8,640 nt of DNA from QYQL01 sp041674265 (GTDB lineage: Bacteria; Verrucomicrobiota; Verrucomicrobiia; Chthoniobacterales; Terrimicrobiaceae): contig JBAYWC010000106.1 in NCBI GenBank assembly GCA_041674265.1, positions 1 through 8,640 on the forward strand, written 5' to 3'. Within the stretch, counting starts at the first letter, position 1. The number at the start of each line of letters is the position of its first letter. Both the position numbers and the translations under genes were made by a program. The notes under the pieces are model-generated. The model ran no database searches. It was given only the letters and a program-made list of their open reading frames with translations, and was not told where the DNA came from. Shown piece after piece: positions 1 through 6,393 of the stretch.

Positions 1-113
1 AGATATAAAACAATACAATCAACAGTTATTTTGATTATTGTGGATATATTACTTGCTACATTTTCGTGTAGTTTCACTGATTTGCAGTCACTTAGAAAAA
101 AATCAGGGGGAAG
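1..113. other. AT-rich non-coding tract at the left edge
   Basis: By hand count about 30% of bases 1-110 are G or C, against a clearly GC-rich remainder of the window. All minus-strand frames contain stops and I see no coding signal on the plus strand. It holds two small inverted repeats. One pairs 10-14 and 17-22 with 31-36 and 37-41 around an 8-base loop, with a two-base bulge. The other is CTACA/TGTAG (56-60 and 67-71). On the minus strand the first hairpin is followed by TTTTATAT, so it could be a weak terminator for the ligA group, but its stem is almost all A-T. The composition change coincides with the end of the small gene at 114-281, which suggests an acquired or rearranged boundary. 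Confidence 0.6.
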
Positions 114-281
114 TTAGGCTAACACCTTTTTGGGCGGATTCCAAGCATCCATCGGCAGCTTTGTTGCAAGGACGATACGACCGAGGATGCGGCCATCAAT
201 CTTGGAAACATGCACATGGCGGGGCTCGTGGTCTCCGATCCACCACTCAAACACATAACCGCCACGACGAATTTTGCCCAT
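114..281 (-). CDS. Small DUF4160-like protein, possibly 3'-truncated
   Basis: This 55-residue frame begins ATG at 281, three bases after the ligA stop (TGA-GTC-ATG), so it is probably transcribed with ligA. The protein starts MGKIRRGGYVFEWWIGDHEP and continues with RHVHVSKIDGR, then ends NPPKKVLA. The basic start, the aromatic stretch YVFEWWIGDHEP and the HVHV core resemble small DUF4160-type proteins, some of which lie in toxin-antitoxin-like loci; this assignment is from memory of the family. The relatives I recall run some 10 residues further with a C-terminal helix. Here the frame stops at TAA exactly where the GC-rich sequence gives way to the AT-rich tract, so the 3' end may be lost. 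No Shine-Dalgarno sequence precedes the start. That it is a real gene is fairly likely; its function is unknown. Confidence 0.6.
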   Translation of the reverse strand: MGKIRRGGYVFEWWIGDHEPRHVHVSKIDGRILGRIVLATKLPMDAWNPPKKVLA

Positions 282-284
282 GAC

Positions 285-2276
285 TCAGGTCTTGTAAAGT
301 TCACGGAAAGCCACCTCGTCGAGGATCAGGACTCCGAGTTCACGGGCTTTGTCGAGCTTGCCGCCGGCCTCCGCGCCCGCAAGCACATGGGTGGTTTTTT
401 TACTGACGCTGCCGGTGACTTTTCCGCCGCGCGCACGAATCATTTCCGAGGCTTCATCGCGGGGGATGGAGAGTGACCCCGTGATCACCCAGATCGTTCC
501 GGCCAGTGGATTCCCCACAGCGGTTTGATTTTCATCCGCTTCCCCGAAATTCAAACCATGAGACCGGAGGGCTTCCAGGACTTCGCGGGTTGCGGGAGCC
601 CGGAACCAGGCGGAAATGGCATCGGCCATGATGTCCCCGATGTCGTGAACCTTCAGCAGGCTCTCCCGGTCGGCCCCGGCGAGGGTGTCAAGGGTCCGAT
701 AGCGCGCGGCAAGGTCGCGAGCGGAAGCCACCCCGACATGCGGGATTCCGAGTCCGTTCACCAGTCTCCACAGCGGTCTGGATTTGCTCTCGGAAATGGC
801 TTGCAGGAGGTTGGAGGCGCTTTTTTCTCCCATGCGTTCAAGTTCCAGAAGCTGTTCCTTGGTGAGGGAGTAAATATCCGGCAAACCCTTCAGCAGGCCG
901 GCTTCGACCAACTGGCCGACAAGCGCTTCTCCCAAGCCCTCGATATCCATGGCCCCGCGCGAGGCAAAGTGTTCGATTCTTCGCCGGAGTTGGGCCGGGC
1001 AGGCCGGGCTCACGCACCGCCAGGCGACGCCGTCCCTGATGACTTTCGATCCGCAGGAAGGACAGGTGTCCGGCATTTCGAATTCTTTTTCCGAACCGTC
1101 GCGCAGATCTTTCCTGACCCCGACAACCGCGGGAATCACCTCGCCGGCTTTCTCCACGAGGACGGTGTCTCCGACCCGGATGTCCTTCCGCAAAATTTCC
1201 TCTTCGTTGTGGAGCGTGGCTCTTGAGACGGTGCTGCCCGCGACAAGAACCGGATACAGCCCGGCAACCGGCGTGAGGACACCGGTTCGTCCGACCTGGA
1301 TGGTGATCGTACGGAGTCTGGTTTCCGCCTGTTCGGGTTCGAACTTGTATGCGATCGCCCACCTGGGGGCTTTCGAAGTCGAGCCCAGTTCGTCACGAAG
1401 GCGGATGTCGTCAAGTTTGATGACGGCTCCGTCGGTTTCATAGGCGAAATCATGCCGCATCCGGCCCAGTTCCTCCACCGCCGCAACAACATCCCCGTCC
1501 GATTCGGCCACGAGCACTTTTTCCGAAACGGGGAGCCCCCAATTTTGGAAAAGTTTCAGAACCAAAGAACCTTTGGGTGGCTTGGGGCCGGCCCATGCGC
1601 CAAATCCGTAGAAGATGCCGGCCAGCCCGCGCCCGGCAACCAATGCCGGATCGAGTTGCTTGAGCGAGCCGGCCGCGGTGTTGCGTGGGTTCGCGAATGC
1701 CGGCAGCCCCTGCTCGTCGCGTTCCCGGTTGAGCCGGATGAAAACCGACTTGGGCATGTGGATTTCGCCCCGCACTTCGATTCGTTCCGGAGCGCTTCCC
1801 TTCAGCGTCGCGGGGATATTGGAAATCGTGAGGATATTTTGTGTGACGTTGTCTCCGGTGGTTCCATCGCCGCGGGTGGTTGCGCGGACGAGTTTCCCGT
1901 CCTCGTAGAGGAGCGCAATGGCCACGCCGTCAATTTTTGGCTCGATGGTGAACGACAAAAGAAGCTCGCCGGCCAACTTTCGGACGCGGGCCAGAAATTC
2001 CAGGAGTTCCGTCGCGGAATACGTGTTGTCCAGGCTCTGCATCGGAACGACATGCCGGACATTCTCGAATTGCAGGAGCGGCCGTCCGCCCACGTGTTTG
2101 GTGGGGGAGGGGGCATCGTCCGGATGAAGGGCTTCGAGTTCCTGGAGTTCTTTGAGGAGGGCGTCAAATGCCCGGTCGGAGATCTCCGGGGCCGCCTCCT
2201 CATAATAGAGGCGGTTGTGCCTCTCAATTTGCTTCCGGAGTTCCTGGATTCGCGGTTTCTCGGGGTCGTTTGGCAT
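285..2276 (-). CDS. ligA: NAD-dependent DNA ligase LigA
   Basis: This enzyme seals single-strand nicks in duplex DNA using NAD+, joining Okazaki fragments and finishing repair. Starting at the ATG at 2276 the protein has 663 residues, close to the 671 of E. coli LigA. The frame can be extended 7 codons to a TTG at 2297, but the ATG is preferred and places the adenylated lysine (motif EPKIDG) at about residue 114, matching Lys115 of E. coli. Domains in order: N-terminal Ia and adenylation domain; OB fold (around 310-395); a four-cysteine zinc finger (CPSC and CVSPAC, about residues 405-426); helix-hairpin-helix repeats (about 440-560); and a BRCT domain from about 590 to the end (WVITGSLS, ARGGKVTGSVSKKTTHVLAG). 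All key motifs appear intact. Its start overlaps the 3' end of the VanZ-like gene by 53 bases, suggesting co-transcription and perhaps coupling. Confidence 0.98.
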   Translation of the reverse strand: MPNDPEKPRIQELRKQIERHNRLYYEEAAPEISDRAFDALLKELQELEALHPDDAPSPTKHVGGRPLLQFENVRHVVPMQSLDNTYSATELLEFLARVRKLAGELLLSFTIEPKIDGVAIALLYEDGKLVRATTRGDGTTGDNVTQNILTISNIPATLKGSAPERIEVRGEIHMPKSVFIRLNRERDEQGLPAFANPRNTAAGSLKQLDPALVAGRGLAGIFYGFGAWAGPKPPKGSLVLKLFQNWGLPVSEKVLVAESDGDVVAAVEELGRMRHDFAYETDGAVIKLDDIRLRDELGSTSKAPRWAIAYKFEPEQAETRLRTITIQVGRTGVLTPVAGLYPVLVAGSTVSRATLHNEEEILRKDIRVGDTVLVEKAGEVIPAVVGVRKDLRDGSEKEFEMPDTCPSCGSKVIRDGVAWRCVSPACPAQLRRRIEHFASRGAMDIEGLGEALVGQLVEAGLLKGLPDIYSLTKEQLLELERMGEKSASNLLQAISESKSRPLWRLVNGLGIPHVGVASARDLAARYRTLDTLAGADRESLLKVHDIGDIMADAISAWFRAPATREVLEALRSHGLNFGEADENQTAVGNPLAGTIWVITGSLSIPRDEASEMIRARGGKVTGSVSKKTTHVLAGAEAGGKLDKARELGVLILDEVAFRELYKT

Positions 2277-2670
2277 AGAAAGTTCGAAGGAGGGCAAGAC
2301 CGCAGCAGGTGCCGGTCAGGTCCGCGAGCCAGTCGAATGGATCTCCACCGCTCCGTCCGGTCACAAACAATTGGTGGATTTCATCCGCGAGGCCAAGGGC
2401 GCCGAGGGAGACGATCACGACAAGAAAGAGGCTGGTCCAGCGGATGCCGAAGGTCGCGCGAATGGCCGCGCCCAGGGACAGGGCTCCCGAACTGAAGAAC
2501 AGAAAATGCAGCGCCTTGTCTCCGTGGGGAACCGGGAGATCCGGACAGGCGCTTCCGGGTTGGGAGGAGACGCAGAGCAGGATCCCCACCCAGAGGAAAA
2601 ATATCAGCCAGAGGGTCGGGACGAAAATTTTCCACGGAGGAAGGAAGAGTGGAATCTGGCGTGAGCGCAT
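2224..2670 (-). CDS. VanZ-like family membrane protein
   Basis: A 148-residue integral membrane protein with about four hydrophobic segments (roughly residues 13-34, 52-75, 78-95 and 110-128). The VanZ-family signature is visible: DKALHFLFF in the first half, and DEIHQLFVTGRSGGDPFDWL followed by ADLTGT in the second, matching the usual D-E-x-H-Q ... R ... D-x-x-x-N/D-x-x-G pattern. VanZ proper gives low-level teicoplanin resistance, but most chromosomal homologues are uncharacterised envelope proteins, so no resistance role should be read into it. It begins with ATG at 2670, after the enolase terminator, and its last 53 bases overlap the ligA start in another frame. No Shine-Dalgarno sequence is seen upstream. 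Confidence 0.88.
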   Translation of the reverse strand: MRSRQIPLFLPPWKIFVPTLWLIFFLWVGILLCVSSQPGSACPDLPVPHGDKALHFLFFSSGALSLGAAIRATFGIRWTSLFLVVIVSLGALGLADEIHQLFVTGRSGGDPFDWLADLTGTCCGLALLRTFYAKRPRETANPGTPEAN

Positions 2671-2703
2671 CGGAAGAGACTAGACGAAATCCTTCCCGGA
2701 AAG

Positions 2704-2741
2704 CAAACGAGGCGTGCGGATGGACCGCACGCCCCGCTTTG
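2704..2741 (-). terminator. Hairpin terminator after enolase
   Basis: A perfect 9-bp inverted repeat, GGCGTGCGG (2711-2719) and CCGCACGCC (2725-2733) around a 5-base loop, lies 25 bases past the enolase stop. Flanking bases (CAAACG at 2704-2709 and CGCTTTG at 2735-2741) can extend the stem with a mismatch and a bulge. On the minus strand the 3' side reads CGTTTGCTTTCC, which is T-rich but not a clean T run. The most likely role is ending enolase transcription before the VanZ-like gene, which starts about 35 bases further on. Confidence 0.7.
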
Positions 2742-2758
2742 TGGGGAGATTTTTCTCT

Positions 2759-4039
2759 TCAGAACTTGCCGCCGTAAACGGCTTCGTCGCCCAGCTCTTC
2801 CTCGATCCGGAGGAGCTGGTTGTATTTGGCGACGCGGTCGGTGCGGCAGAGCGATCCGGTCTTGATCTGGCCGGCATTCGTGGCGACCGCGATGTCGGAG
2901 ATCGTGGTGTCCTCGGTCTCGCCCGAACGGTGGCTGATGACCGCCGTGTATTTGTTTTCCTTGGCGAGTTCGATGGCGTCGAGTGTCTCGGTGAGCGAGC
3001 CGATCTGGTTGACCTTGACGAGGATCGAATTGGCCACGCCCTGGTCGATGCCCTTGCGGAGAAAATCGACGTTCGTGACAAAGAGATCGTCGCCGACGAG
3101 CTGGACCTTGTCGCCGAGCGCATCGGTGAGTTTCTTCCAGCCGGTCCAGTCGTTCTCCGAGCAGCCGTCCTCGATGGAGATGATCGGGTATTTTGCGACG
3201 AGCTTCCTGTAATATTCGACGAGCTGGTCAGCCGAGAGTTTCAAGCCGTCGGACTTTTTGAAGATGTAGGATTTCTTGGTGGCGTCGTAGAATTCGCTCG
3301 ACGCGGCATCGAGGGCGATGAAGACCTGTCCGCCGAATTTGTAGCTGGCGGACTTGACCGCCTTGGCGATGGTATCGAGGGCGTCCTCGGCGGAAGTGAA
3401 GGCCGGCGCAAATCCCCCCTCGTCGCCGATGGCGGTCGAGAGGCCGCGCTTCTTCAACTCGCCCTTGAGCGCGTGAAAGATCTCCGTTCCCGCGCGCAGG
3501 GCTTCCGAGAACGTCGGGAAATCCTTCGGGACAATCATGAATTCCTGGAAGTCGATCGGCGCGTCGCTGTGGGCGCCGCCGTTGACGATGTTCATCATCG
3601 GCACCGGAAGCACTTTCGCGTTCGGCCCGCCGAGATATTTGTAGAGGGGGACGCCGATCTGGGCGGCGGCGGCTTTTGCGGCGGCCAGCGAGACGGCGAG
3701 GATGGCATTCGCGCCGACCTTTTTCTTCGTCGGGGTGCCGTCCACGGCGAGCATCGTCTTGTCGAGGCCGATCTGGTCGAGCGCATCGAGGCCGACGACG
3801 GCAGGAGCCAGGAGCTTGCCGACATTGGCGGCCGCCTTGGTTACGCCTTTCCCGAGATAAAGGGTTTTCACCCCGTCGCGGAGTTCGACGGCTTCATGCT
3901 CTCCGGTGCTGGCTCCGCTGGGAACAGCCGCGCGCCCGAGGACGCCCCCGGCGAGCTCCACGTCGGCTTCGACGGTGGGATTCCCCCGGGAATCAAGGAT
4001 TTGACGGGCACGGATGGCGGTAATGGTGGTGGCGGACAT
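2759..4039 (-). CDS. eno: Enolase (phosphopyruvate hydratase)
   Basis: Converts 2-phosphoglycerate to phosphoenolpyruvate in glycolysis and the reverse in gluconeogenesis; cytosolic, magnesium-dependent, and in many bacteria part of the RNA degradosome. The 426-residue length is typical. Conserved landmarks: SGASTGEHEA in the flexible loop (Ser41), FQEFM (Glu166), GDEGGFAP (Glu207), metal ligands Asp244 (ALDAASSEF), Glu290 (SIEDG) and Asp317 (VGDDLF), the general base Lys342 (LVKVNQIG), the signature SHRSGETED, and Lys393 (QIKTGSLCR). These line up with the E. coli catalytic residues within about two positions, so it should be active. The ATG at 4039 gives the usual N-terminus with ARQILDSRGNPTVE at residues 11-24. 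It sits alone between a 111-base upstream gap and a downstream hairpin, so it is probably its own transcription unit. No Shine-Dalgarno sequence is seen. Confidence 0.98.
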   Translation of the reverse strand: MSATTITAIRARQILDSRGNPTVEADVELAGGVLGRAAVPSGASTGEHEAVELRDGVKTLYLGKGVTKAAANVGKLLAPAVVGLDALDQIGLDKTMLAVDGTPTKKKVGANAILAVSLAAAKAAAAQIGVPLYKYLGGPNAKVLPVPMMNIVNGGAHSDAPIDFQEFMIVPKDFPTFSEALRAGTEIFHALKGELKKRGLSTAIGDEGGFAPAFTSAEDALDTIAKAVKSASYKFGGQVFIALDAASSEFYDATKKSYIFKKSDGLKLSADQLVEYYRKLVAKYPIISIEDGCSENDWTGWKKLTDALGDKVQLVGDDLFVTNVDFLRKGIDQGVANSILVKVNQIGSLTETLDAIELAKENKYTAVISHRSGETEDTTISDIAVATNAGQIKTGSLCRTDRVAKYNQLLRIEEELGDEAVYGGKF

Positions 4040-4124
4040 AGTGGTGGATGGTGTGATTTTTGAAAACGAACGCGGCTCAGAATCTCCACACTTCTGCGGC
4101 TGACAAGCAGAAATGCGGGCAAGC

Positions 4125-4140
4125 TTTGACCATGGTCAAA
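4125..4140. promoter_or_regulatory. Perfect 16-bp palindrome upstream of enolase
   Basis: TTTGACCATGGTCAAA is identical to its reverse complement. It lies between the L,D-transpeptidase stop (4151) and the enolase start, 86-101 bases upstream of the latter. No T run follows it on the minus strand and it has no free loop, so it is not an intrinsic terminator. Its position and symmetry suggest a binding site for a dimeric regulator of enolase. A promoter-like pair follows on the minus strand: TTGTCA, 16 bases, then GATTCT, which is a weak match. Function is inferred. Confidence 0.45.
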
Positions 4141-4150
4141 TGGGAAGGGC

Positions 4151-4762
4151 TCAATTCACGACCCGGACGGGAGTTCCCAACGAGACGTTGTCGAAATAAA
4201 TTTTGGCCATTTTTTCCGGCATGCGGATACAGCCGTGGCTGTCGGGAACGCCGGGGAGAAACCCCTGGTGCATGCCCACGCCGGAGTTGGTGAGCCTCAT
4301 GAAAAATGGCATGGGAGCCCCCGCGAAGACCGCGCCGGGCGGCTTGGGGTCTTTTTTGACAGCTACATTTCTCACGAGCACATTTCCGTTGGCATCCACG
4401 TAGTCACCGAAAAGGTTGGAAAGGTGATGCGGCTCTTTCCCGATCAGCTTGTAATTCCCCACGGGGGTCCCGAACCCCTCGCGTCCGCTGGAGATCGCCG
4501 ACACCCCGACCAATTTGGAGCCCTTGTAGAACGAGGCCGTCTGCTCGGAGAGATCGATCAAAATCGAGGGTGCCCCGGAGACACCGTCCCCGTCCCAATA
4601 CGAGTTTTTCTCCGCGAGCGTCGAGGAACTCGACCGGGAGATGATCGAGCCGTCCTGGCCCAGGTATTTCGTGGCGGTGCTTGTCAGCCGGGGATCGTAG
4701 GAGGCGCAACCTGCCAAGGCGGCAAGCCCGAGGACAAGAAAGGTGAAAGGCAAACGGTTCAT
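4151..4762 (-). CDS. Lipid-anchored L,D-transpeptidase (YkuD domain)
   Basis: A 203-residue predicted lipoprotein. The N-terminus MNRLPFTFLVLGLAALAGCA is a signal peptide with lipobox LAGC, so Cys19 would be lipidated. A YkuD catalytic domain spans roughly residues 65-202. The active-site motif reads MHQGFLPGVPDSHGCIRMP, with His165, Ser175, His176, Gly177 and catalytic Cys178, matching the family pattern H-x(14-17)-[ST]-HGC-x-[NR]. Such enzymes form 3-3 peptidoglycan cross-links or attach lipoproteins to peptidoglycan in the periplasm; which reaction this one performs cannot be told from sequence. The frame is open for another 102 codons upstream, but that stretch overlaps the preceding gene, is rich in Ser, Pro and Arg, and would bury the signal peptide, so the ATG at 4762 is chosen. 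It follows the small lipoprotein gene by 52 bases and is probably the last gene of that operon. Confidence 0.93.
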   Translation of the reverse strand: MNRLPFTFLVLGLAALAGCASYDPRLTSTATKYLGQDGSIISRSSSSTLAEKNSYWDGDGVSGAPSILIDLSEQTASFYKGSKLVGVSAISSGREGFGTPVGNYKLIGKEPHHLSNLFGDYVDANGNVLVRNVAVKKDPKPPGAVFAGAPMPFFMRLTNSGVGMHQGFLPGVPDSHGCIRMPEKMAKIYFDNVSLGTPVRVVN

Positions 4763-4814
4763 GGTTGAAATTCTGGCCAATAAGCCCCTGATGGTGTCGT
4801 CCGTCAAGTTCGGA

Positions 4815-5297
4815 TCAGCGGAAGACGAGGCGGATGACCTCGCCGTTGTCGTTGGAGCTGACGCTGAGTTCCCGGATTCGCCCGGATTCCTTCCAGACGG
4901 CTGCCCTGTAGCTGTCGGTGTGGACTTCCTGGCGTCCGTCCCTCGCGGGGTGGGCGCCCCGCCAAGCGGCTGCCAGGGCGGTCCAAAGGCTGAAACGCAA
5001 CGGGGCGCGGGATGCGTCGCCCGACCAGCCGCCGCCGGCGAGAGGTCCTGCGGCCGTGAATTTTCCATCGGCCATCGAAGTGATCTCGAGGAGAGGTTTT
5101 GGCAGATCCTTGGTCAGCCGGATCGCGACATTGCCGCGCACGTCGTTTGTGATGTCCGCATCGCCCGCGAGACTCCCGCCGCGGTGTTTCCAGAGAAAGG
5201 AGGCGCGGGAGTTCTGAAGGGGCGGGGTCCAGCGGGTGGCGTCCGGCTGCGAGGCGCATCCGGCGAGGAGCAGAACGAGGAACAGGAGTTTTTTCAT
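4815..5297 (-). CDS. Small predicted lipoprotein of unknown function
   Basis: I do not recognise this family with confidence. The ATG at 5297 gives 160 residues starting MKKLLFLVLLLAGCASQPDA, a clear lipoprotein signal with lipobox LAGC and Cys14. The mature part has alternating hydrophobic residues suggestive of beta strands (WKHRGGSLAGDADI, RGNVAIRLTK, PLLEITSMADGKFTAAGPL), a central Trp- and Ala-rich segment (LRFSLWTALAAAWRGA), and a final strand-like stretch (ELSVSSNDNGEVIRLVFR). A LolA/LolB-like open-barrel lipoprotein fold is conceivable but unproven. It starts 19 bases after the ubiX stop and precedes the L,D-transpeptidase, so it is likely co-transcribed with both. The frame could start further upstream at 5360, but that would overlap ubiX and bury the signal peptide. 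Confidence 0.85.
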   Translation of the reverse strand: MKKLLFLVLLLAGCASQPDATRWTPPLQNSRASFLWKHRGGSLAGDADITNDVRGNVAIRLTKDLPKPLLEITSMADGKFTAAGPLAGGGWSGDASRAPLRFSLWTALAAAWRGAHPARDGRQEVHTDSYRAAVWKESGRIRELSVSSNDNGEVIRLVFR

Positions 5298-5316
5298 CGG
5301 CAGGAATTCCGCGGCA

Positions 5317-5883
5317 TCACATTGCGTTTTCTCCTCCGGTCTCCCGCCACCTGCGGGCATTCGGGGAGGGGACGCCGATCTGGTCGAGAATCCTCCAGAC
5401 CACGGTGTCGGCGAGTTCTTCGAACGTCTTCGGCCGGCTGTAAAACGATGGCATGGCGGGGAGCAGGATGGCCCCGGCTTCGAGGACCGTCACCGCATTT
5501 TTCGCATGGATCAGGCTCCAGGGGGTTTCCCGAGGCACGAGGATGAGTTTGCGGCGTTCTTTTAGAAAAACATCGGCCGCCCGCAAAATGAGTGTTTCGC
5601 TCGTGCCGGCCGCAATCCGGCCCAGGGTTCCCATCGAGCACGGGCAGACGACCATCGCATCGAAAAGCGCGGACCCGCTGGCAAACGGCGCATTCATGCT
5701 CTTGTCCGGATGTTCGGTGAGATTCGTTGGCAGCCGGAGGCCCCCGGTTTCCTCATGGACGACCTGCTTCGCATACGCCGTGAGCACCAGGTGCAACTCG
5801 TGCTCCGGACCCGAGAGGTAATCCAGGAGCCGCTGCAAATAGAGGGTGCCGCTGGCCCCGGTCGCTGCAAGGACGATGCGCAT
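5317..5883 (-). CDS. ubiX: Flavin prenyltransferase UbiX
   Basis: Joins dimethylallyl phosphate to FMN to make prenylated FMN, the cofactor of UbiD-type reversible decarboxylases. The 188 residues span the whole family length. Visible motifs: the FMN-binding ATGASG (residues 7-12), PCSMGTL (81-87), KERRKLILVPRETP (108-121) and PAMPSFYSRP (142-151). By spacing, Lys108, Arg118, Glu119, Tyr148 and Arg164 correspond to the active-site residues Lys129, Arg139, Glu140, Tyr169 and Arg185 described for Pseudomonas UbiX, so it should be functional. Its ATG overlaps the stop of the preceding kinase remnant by one base (TAATG). An AAGGA nine bases before the start is the only good Shine-Dalgarno match I found in the window. 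No ubiD is visible here. Confidence 0.95.
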   Translation of the reverse strand: MRIVLAATGASGTLYLQRLLDYLSGPEHELHLVLTAYAKQVVHEETGGLRLPTNLTEHPDKSMNAPFASGSALFDAMVVCPCSMGTLGRIAAGTSETLILRAADVFLKERRKLILVPRETPWSLIHAKNAVTVLEAGAILLPAMPSFYSRPKTFEELADTVVWRILDQIGVPSPNARRWRETGGENAM

Positions 5884-6200
5884 TACAGGAGATCCTTTTC
5901 GTGAAGCGCCCCGCGGAGGAGACGGGATTTTTCCAGCAGGCCGGCATAGTTCCCGGTATTTTTTTTGTCAGGCTCGACACGGATGGACTCATCCAGTCCG
6001 ACGATTCTCGAGCAGATGTCCGGGAGTCCGCCGCTTCCTTCGAATGCCCACTCTGCCGGGTCCTGTTCCATGGCCCCCGGTGGAGGGTTCGGCAGGAAAC
6101 CATAGGACTGATGGGCAGAGGCCACGACGGCTCCGGTTTCCCAATCCAGAGCGATGGTCTTGGTGCTCTGTGTTCCGCAGTCGATTCCGAGAAAGATCAT
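5883..6200 (-). pseudogene. xylB: Xylulokinase (FGGY family) remnant with a large in-frame internal deletion
   Basis: This 105-residue frame joins the two ends of an FGGY carbohydrate kinase. Residues 1-51 (MIFLGIDCGTQSTKTIALD, then GFLPNPPPGAMEQDPAEW) are a normal xylulokinase N-terminus with the phosphate-binding GIDCGTQSTK motif. Residues from about 55 on (GLPDICSRIVGLDESIRVEP, then a helical tail) match the extreme C-terminus of full-length relatives of about 500 residues. About 400 residues between them, including the catalytic aspartate, the sugar-binding site and the ATPase core, are missing, so kinase activity is not expected. The junction is near 6040-6048 and keeps the reading frame. 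The stop codon still overlaps the ubiX start. It may be a real deletion whose frame is kept for coupling to ubiX, or an assembly artefact. No Shine-Dalgarno sequence precedes it; a TATGAT hexamer (minus strand, 6224-6229) could be a -10 box, without a good -35 partner. Confidence 0.85.
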
Positions 6201-6268
6201 AAATGGTGGAGGATCAGGGCTTCATCATAGCGTCCGATCGAATCCCGTCGATGAAGAGTTCGATCCAT

Positions 6269-6309
6269 AAAAAATGCAGGCCGCCGCAACGAGTGTTACG
6301 ACGGCCTGC
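6269..6309 (-). terminator. Intrinsic terminator after the sialate O-acetylesterase gene
   Basis: GCAGGCCG (6276-6283) pairs with CGGCCTGC (6302-6309). Further pairing continues inside (6285-6286 with 6299-6300, and 6288-6290 with 6295-6297) around a GAGT loop with two mismatches. On the minus strand the stem is followed by A and then six T (6274-6269), the classic layout of a rho-independent terminator for transcripts coming from the esterase gene, whose stop is 85 bases upstream. A second, smaller hairpin, TGTTC/GAACA (6310-6314 and 6321-6325), directly abuts it. Confidence 0.85.
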
Positions 6310-6393
6310 TGTTCCCCCCAGAACAAGGGCGACCATAGAGATAATCGCGCAATGATCAAGAACTTTTTCAATTATTTTTAAAAAGAGAAGAAA
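6310..6393 (-). other. 3' untranslated region or possible small RNA leader, AT-rich
   Basis: No protein frame is evident between the esterase stop and the terminator. Minus-strand bases 6393-6360 are strongly AT-rich, with TTTTTAAAAATAATTGAAAA. They contain promoter-like words: TTGAAA (6371-6366), and TTGATC (6359-6354) followed after 16 bases by TATGGT (6337-6332). The matches are partial. Together with the two hairpins just downstream this could be a short independent transcript of about 55-60 nt, but an ordinary 3' UTR is the simpler reading. Confidence 0.3.

Noticed and set aside
10..41. AT-rich hairpin as terminator of the ligA group
   Set aside because: A TTTTATAT tail follows on the minus strand, but the stem is bulged and nearly all A-T, so I do not call it a terminator.
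1452..2495. Open frame of 347 codons on the plus strand across ligA and the VanZ-like gene
   Set aside because: It is antisense to two genes with clear family motifs and has no recognisable domain.
2224..2670. Antibiotic (teicoplanin) resistance gene vanZ
   Set aside because: Only family-level similarity; no van gene cluster is present and most chromosomal VanZ-like proteins are not resistance factors.
2714..4063. Open frame of 449 codons on the plus strand opposite enolase
   Set aside because: It is antisense to a fully conserved enolase; its composition (Asp, Glu, Arg, Gly and Val rich) is what reading the complement of GC-biased codons gives.
4763..5068. N-terminal extension of the L,D-transpeptidase
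   Set aside because: It would overlap the lipoprotein gene and place the lipoprotein signal in the middle of the protein.
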